This document shows, in pieces, positions 7,395 through 10,831 of a stretch of DNA of 10,831 nt. A program made the translations under genes and the position numbers. The notes under the pieces were generated by a model. That model ran no database searches. It was not told the DNA's origin and saw nothing but the letters and a program-made list of their open reading frames with translations. Origin of the DNA: an uncultured Sphingomonadaceae bacterium (lineage in GTDB: Bacteria; Pseudomonadota; Alphaproteobacteria; Sphingomonadales; Sphingomonadaceae). Within the stretch, counting starts at the first letter, position 1; every line of letters starts with the position of its first letter. Location of the stretch: NCBI GenBank assembly GCA_938003725.1, contig CALKXX010000061.1, positions 1-10,831 of the forward strand, given 5' to 3'.

Positions 7395-7937
7395 ATGCGC
7401 GTGATCTCTGGAGAATGGCGAGGACGAAAGCTGATCGCTCCCAAAGGAGACACCACACGCCCTACTGCTGACCGCACCCGTGAACGGTTATTTTCCATGC
7501 TGACAAGTCGCTTGGGGGATTTTGAAGGCCTACAGGTGCTTGATCTTTTCGCAGGGTCAGGTGCGCTGGGGCTCGAAGCTCTGTCCAGAGGTGCCGCCCA
7601 CTGCACTTTTGTGGAACAAGACCGGGCGGCATTGGATGTGTTGGAAAAAAATATCGCGACATTCAAAGCGAATGCGACCGTGAAAATCGGATCTGTCCTG
7701 CATCTTGGCACGGCCCGAAGCTGCTATGATCTAATCCTCATGGACCCACCCTATGACACAGGGGCTGGCGCTGTCGCGCTCGACAAACTATCTCGTCAAG
7801 GCTGGTTTTCACCATCTGCATTGATCGCGATAGAAACTTCCAGACATGAAAAAATCGAGGTCAAAGGATTTGACCTCGAATGCGAGAGAAACAGCGGCAA
7901 GGCGCGATTACATATCCTGCGCCCTGCCCAATGTTAG
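7395..7937 (+). CDS. rsmD: 16S rRNA (guanine(966)-N2)-methyltransferase RsmD
   Basis: S-adenosylmethionine-dependent enzyme that methylates N2 of G966 of 16S rRNA in the small-subunit head. The 180-aa length is normal. Motifs are the N-terminal MRVISGEWRGRKLIAP, TRPTADRTRERLFSML (21-36), the SAM-binding DLFAGSGALGLEALSRG (50-66), the acidic FVEQD at the end of strand 2 (72-76), and the catalytic DPPY (117-120). The start is fixed by the conserved MRVISG; the ribosome binding site is weak (AGG at 7383-7385, 9 nt spacing). It follows the pseudouridine synthase by 58 nt on the same strand, so they may share a transcript. No clear terminator hairpin follows it. Confidence 0.95.
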   Translation: MRVISGEWRGRKLIAPKGDTTRPTADRTRERLFSMLTSRLGDFEGLQVLDLFAGSGALGLEALSRGAAHCTFVEQDRAALDVLEKNIATFKANATVKIGSVLHLGTARSCYDLILMDPPYDTGAGAVALDKLSRQGWFSPSALIAIETSRHEKIEVKGFDLECERNSGKARLHILRPAQC

Positions 7938-7945
7938 AAAAATAT

Positions 7946-8071
7946 TTACCCGCCCATCATCGTCAAGATAGAGGCGGTCTCTACATGACCGTTTTGAACG
8001 CCGGTTAACAGGGCTGTTGCAGCCATTGCAAGGGTCGCGAATACTGCGCTGGTTGTTAGTCGCTTACTCAT
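7946..8071 (-). CDS. Small hypothetical hydrophobic protein (41 aa)
   Basis: An unrecognised short ORF on the complement, between rsmD and uvrD. From the ATG at 8071 it encodes 41 aa beginning MSKRLTTSAVFATLAMAA and ending TASILTMMGG before TAA. It has a positively charged start (K3, R4), a hydrophobic alanine/leucine-rich stretch at about residues 9-25, and a short polar tail, like a signal peptide or a single membrane span. The start at 8071 is preferred over the in-frame ATG at 8077 because CGGAG (GGAG on the complement of 8079-8082) is 7 nt upstream of 8071 but only 1 nt from 8077. It is divergent from uvrD and convergent with rsmD, 8 nt past the rsmD stop. No function can be assigned. 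The reading frame plus binding site make it plausible, but at this length chance is possible. Confidence 0.5.
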   Translation of the reverse strand: MSKRLTTSAVFATLAMAATALLTGVQNGHVETASILTMMGG

Positions 8072-8164
8072 TTTCATACTCCGTTTTCCGGCGTTTGACT
8101 GCTGTTGATTAACAAATGGTGCATCGCAACATAAGTTTCAACCTGTCCAAAGGGTCATGTCGAT

Positions 8165-8170
8165 TATAAT
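8165..8170 (+). promoter_or_regulatory. Probable -10 element of the uvrD promoter
   Basis: A perfect TATAAT hexamer in the divergent region upstream of uvrD. The -35 is poor (around 8142-8148, CCTGTCC, roughly a 17-nt spacer). It predicts a transcript start near 8176-8178 and a 5' leader of about 45 nt to the ATG at 8222. The LexA-type box lies downstream of the predicted start, where a bound repressor could still block the polymerase. Confidence 0.45.
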
Positions 8171-8202
8171 AGCACCATAATAACCTTGCCGCCGCCCACG
8201 AT

Positions 8203-8217
8203 GTTCCCTAACTGTTC
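8203..8217 (+). promoter_or_regulatory. LexA (SOS) box, GTTC-N7-GTTC
   Basis: GTTC (8203-8206), seven bases (CCTAACT), GTTC (8214-8217) is an exact match to the direct-repeat LexA site known from alphaproteobacteria, and different from the palindromic CTGT-N8-ACAG site of E. coli. It sits 4 nt before the chosen uvrD start and downstream of the TATAAT. Since UvrD is a DNA-repair helicase often under SOS control, position and gene function agree. Binding is inferred. Confidence 0.65.
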
Positions 8218-8221
8218 ACCC

Positions 8222-10522
8222 ATGGCCGAACCCGTCAAAGCTCCGCAAGATGTTGACCCGCCTTATGTAAAAGGCCTGAATCCACCACAAAGAGAAGCTG
8301 TGTTGACCATTGATGGTCCGGTATTGGTGCTTGCCGGTGCAGGAACCGGGAAAACCGCTGCACTCACGCGGCGGCTCGCTCATATCGTGTACTCACGCAA
8401 AGCATGGCCTAGCGAAATACTGGCCGTGACGTTCACCAACAAAGCCGCGCGAGAGATGAAAGAACGAATTGCCGCGATTGTGGGCGAAGCGTTTGAGGGC
8501 ATGCCTTGGCTAGGTACGTTCCACAGCATCGGCGCAAAAATACTGCGACGTCATGCAGAGCTAGTCGGTTTGCAAAGCAATTTCACGATCCTTGATACCG
8601 ATGATCAAATCCGGCTTTTGAAACAGCTGATCCAAGCCGAAGAAGTCGATGACAAACGCTGGCCGGCACGGATGCTGGCTGGATTGATTGATCAATGGAA
8701 GAACCGCGGACTGAACCCTAAGGACTTGGACGCCAATGAAGCGGAGCGATATGCCAATGGCCGTGGGCAAGAATTTTATGCGGCTTATCAAGAACGTCTA
8801 AAAGCGCTCAACGCTTGTGATTTTGGAGACCTGTTGCTGCATTCGCTTAACCTGCTGAAAAACGATCGTTCGATTTTGGAGCAATATCAGCAACGTTTCA
8901 AATATATCCTTGTCGACGAGTATCAGGACACCAACAGCTCGCAATATCTTTGGCTGCGCCTGCTCGCACAGAGTCACAAAAATATCTGTTGTGTCGGTGA
9001 TGATGACCAAAGCATCTATTCATGGCGCGGAGCGGAAGTTGCGAACATCCTGAAATTCGAGAAGGATTTTCCCGATGCCAAGGTGGTGAAGCTTGAGCAA
9101 AATTATCGTTCTACACCGCATATTCTGGCCGCTGCGTCGGCGCTTATCGACCATAATAGCAACCGCCTTGGCAAGACCCTGTGGACGGAGGAAGATGACG
9201 GCGACAAAGTGCAGATTGTCGGCGTATGGGACGGTCCCGAAGAAGCCCGGCGCACCGGTGACGAGATCGAATCTTTGCAGCAACTTAAACAGGTCTCGCT
9301 CAATGACGTAGCGATCTTGGTCCGGGCACAGTTTCAGACGCGCGAGTTTGAGGATCGTTTTATCTCTATCGGTATGCCGTATAAAATTATCGGCGGTTTC
9401 CGATTTTATGAACGCGCCGAAATAAGGGACGCCCTCGCCTATTTACGGGTGATTGCCCAGCCTGCAGATGATCTGGCCTTTGAACGCATTGTGAATACGC
9501 CCAAACGCGGCCTCGGCGACAAGACGATTGAGAAAATCCATCGCCTCGCCCGTAGTCAGGGCATTCCTATGGCCGCTGCGGCTATAACTATCTGCGATAC
9601 CGACGAACTCCCGCCCCGCGCGCGCAATACGCTCACGGAATTGATGCGTAACTTTACCCGTTGGAGGGATCAATCGAACGAGATTGCCCATGCGGAGCTA
9701 GCGAGAATTGTCCTTGATGAATGTGGCTACACCGCCATGTTACAGGCAGATAAGTCTAACGAAGCGGCCGGACGGCTGGAAAATCTAACCGAACTCGCCC
9801 GCGCGATGGAGGAATATGAGACGCTCGGCGATTTCCTGGAGCATGTTAGCCTCGTCATGGACAATGATGCCCGGGATGATGACGCCAAGGTTACGATCAT
9901 GACCATGCACGGCGCAAAGGGACTGGAATATGACCACGTTTTTTGCGCGGGGTGGGAGGAAGGCGTCTTTCCGTCTCAGCGCACGCTGGATGAAGGCGGC
10001 GTAACGGGCCTAGAGGAAGAACGACGGTTAGCCTATGTCGCGATTACCCGTGCAAAGAAGAAATGCACCATTTTTCATGCCGCGAACCGGCGGATTTATG
10101 GTCAGTGGACAAGTTCCATCCCCTCGCGCTTCATCGGCGAATTGCCAGAAGACCATGTCGAACATGAAAACAGCATGTCCGGCGGGGAAAGCATGTGGCG
10201 GGCGAACTGGAGCGAGAATAACGATCCGTTTGCGCATCTGGCGGCTGCGAATGCCACTAGAGCCGGCCAACGCGGCCCCGGCTGGCAACGCGCCGCGTCC
10301 AGCGGTGGTTTCGACAGCAGGCCACAAAACCTGAAAGAAGCGCGCCGCAACGCCGTCTCCCTAGGCAATAAAGGCCGCGATGATGTGACCATCGGCATGC
10401 GCGTTTTCCACACCAAATTTGGTTATGGCGAGGTGATGGAAAAGGAAGGCAATAAGCTAGAGATCGAGTTCGAGAAGAGCGGAAGCAAAAGGGTTTTGGA
10501 TTCGTTTGTGGAGGTTGTGTAG
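8222..10522 (+). CDS. uvrD: ATP-dependent DNA helicase UvrD/PcrA (superfamily 1)
   Basis: 3'-5' DNA helicase that removes the incised oligonucleotide with UvrB in nucleotide-excision repair, acts in mismatch repair, and strips RecA from DNA. The 766-aa length is normal. Helicase motifs are all present in order: Q-motif LNPPQREAV (Gln23), Walker A AGAGTGKT (38-45), TFTNKAAREM (Ia), DEYQDT (II), GDDDQSIYSWRGA (III), EQNYRS (IV), TIMTMHGAKGLEYDHVF (V), and LAYVAITRAKK (VI). The C terminus after a flexible linker is VFHTKFGYGEVMEKEG...VLDSFVEVV, the UvrD C-terminal Tudor-like domain. Start choice: ATG 8222 (MAEPVKAP) keeps the LexA box outside the gene; ATG 8201 and TTG 8186 are in frame, but the first overlaps the box and neither has a Shine-Dalgarno site. 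No good site precedes 8222 either. Confidence 0.95.
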   Translation: MAEPVKAPQDVDPPYVKGLNPPQREAVLTIDGPVLVLAGAGTGKTAALTRRLAHIVYSRKAWPSEILAVTFTNKAAREMKERIAAIVGEAFEGMPWLGTFHSIGAKILRRHAELVGLQSNFTILDTDDQIRLLKQLIQAEEVDDKRWPARMLAGLIDQWKNRGLNPKDLDANEAERYANGRGQEFYAAYQERLKALNACDFGDLLLHSLNLLKNDRSILEQYQQRFKYILVDEYQDTNSSQYLWLRLLAQSHKNICCVGDDDQSIYSWRGAEVANILKFEKDFPDAKVVKLEQNYRSTPHILAAASALIDHNSNRLGKTLWTEEDDGDKVQIVGVWDGPEEARRTGDEIESLQQLKQVSLNDVAILVRAQFQTREFEDRFISIGMPYKIIGGFRFYERAEIRDALAYLRVIAQPADDLAFERIVNTPKRGLGDKTIEKIHRLARSQGIPMAAAAITICDTDELPPRARNTLTELMRNFTRWRDQSNEIAHAELARIVLDECGYTAMLQADKSNEAAGRLENLTELARAMEEYETLGDFLEHVSLVMDNDARDDDAKVTIMTMHGAKGLEYDHVFCAGWEEGVFPSQRTLDEGGVTGLEEERRLAYVAITRAKKKCTIFHAANRRIYGQWTSSIPSRFIGELPEDHVEHENSMSGGESMWRANWSENNDPFAHLAAANATRAGQRGPGWQRAASSGGFDSRPQNLKEARRNAVSLGNKGRDDVTIGMRVFHTKFGYGEVMEKEGNKLEIEFEKSGSKRVLDSFVEVV

Positions 10523-10677
10523 ATTTCTAACCTCAGCGGAATTTGTTCACGCCTTTCAAGTTCGCAGTGCCCTTTTTCCTGCATTTACACGAAATTACAT
10601 TTTCCGCTCACAAATTACTGAATATTAACAACTTTTCACTAAAGAACCCCCTTCTATTCGTTTGATCGGGATTGCTT

Positions 10678-10831
10678 TTGCACCATCAATCCATCTCTGC
10701 TGAAACAGCTTCTGCAAGTTTCGATTTCGATCGGATGGTCGCGCAGACATATCGCCCGATAATCCGGGGGTATTTTGCGGTCACCGCCATATATTATCTG
10801 ATCATGACAATAACCCATTTCTGGACGCTTG
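10678..10831 (+). CDS. N-terminal fragment of a probable membrane protein (runs off window)
   Basis: An open frame from the stop at 10663-10665 to the right edge. It reads HHQSISAETASASFDFDR, then MVAQTYRPIIRGYFAVTAIY and YLIMTITHFWTL. The last part has a Tyr/Phe/Ile-rich hydrophobic segment (from about 10774) that looks like a first transmembrane helix preceded by a short basic cytoplasmic region. The start is uncertain: TTG 10678 has GGGA 6 nt upstream, while the first ATG, 10735, has no ribosome binding site and would drop a plausible coding stretch. N-terminal segments of this kind occur in membrane-anchored sensors such as GGDEF/EAL proteins, but too little is visible to assign a family. 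Confidence 0.45.
   Translation, partial: MHHQSISAETASASFDFDRMVAQTYRPIIRGYFAVTAIYYLIMTITHFWTL

Noticed and set aside
8186..8221. Upstream uvrD starts (TTG 8186, ATG 8201)
   Set aside because: They have no Shine-Dalgarno site, and the ATG at 8201 would place the LexA box within the coding region; MAEP at 8222 fits the usual N terminus better.
10523..10665. Terminator or small gene after uvrD
   Set aside because: I found no convincing inverted repeat with a T-run and no ORF with a start signal in this AT-rich gap.

Overview
The window is an ordinary, densely packed stretch of chromosome from an alphaproteobacterium, most likely a sphingomonad of moderate GC content (Sphingopyxis/Sphingorhabdus-like). 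This placement is inferred from three things: the gene order trpB-trpA-accD-folC, the protein sequences (for example the FTGRRVIENT segment of AccD and the DGGHN motif of FolC), and an alphaproteobacterial-type LexA box (GTTC-N7-GTTC) in front of uvrD. No 16S or other taxonomic marker is present.

Left part (1-4191, + strand): the 3' two thirds of trpB, then trpA, accD and folC. The last three are closely spaced, each with its own ribosome binding site. They supply the last two catalytic subunits of tryptophan synthesis, the carboxyltransferase beta subunit of acetyl-CoA carboxylase, and dihydrofolate/folylpolyglutamate synthase. The run is broken by a 371-bp gap between trpB and trpA. That gap is filled by a family of palindromic repeats, and the last hairpin contains the trpA ribosome binding site.

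Middle part (4188-6424, - strand): an AmpG-like 12-helix major facilitator, converging on folC with a 4-bp stop-codon overlap, and upstream of it a secreted DUF1223 (thioredoxin-like fold) protein with a CxxC motif.

Right part (6521-10522, + strand): an RluB/RsuA-type pseudouridine synthase and the 16S rRNA methyltransferase rsmD, which form an rRNA-modification pair. Next comes a small unrecognised minus-strand ORF (41 aa, hydrophobic), then a full-length UvrD/PcrA helicase. A consensus -10 hexamer and a perfect GTTC-N7-GTTC box lie just ahead of uvrD, pointing to SOS control. The right edge holds the start of a probable membrane protein.

I found no mobile-element genes, CRISPR arrays, tRNAs or rRNAs, and no convincing new multi-gene system. 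The most interesting items are the compensatorily varying hairpin repeats in the trp operon, the SOS box of uvrD, and the small divergent ORF.
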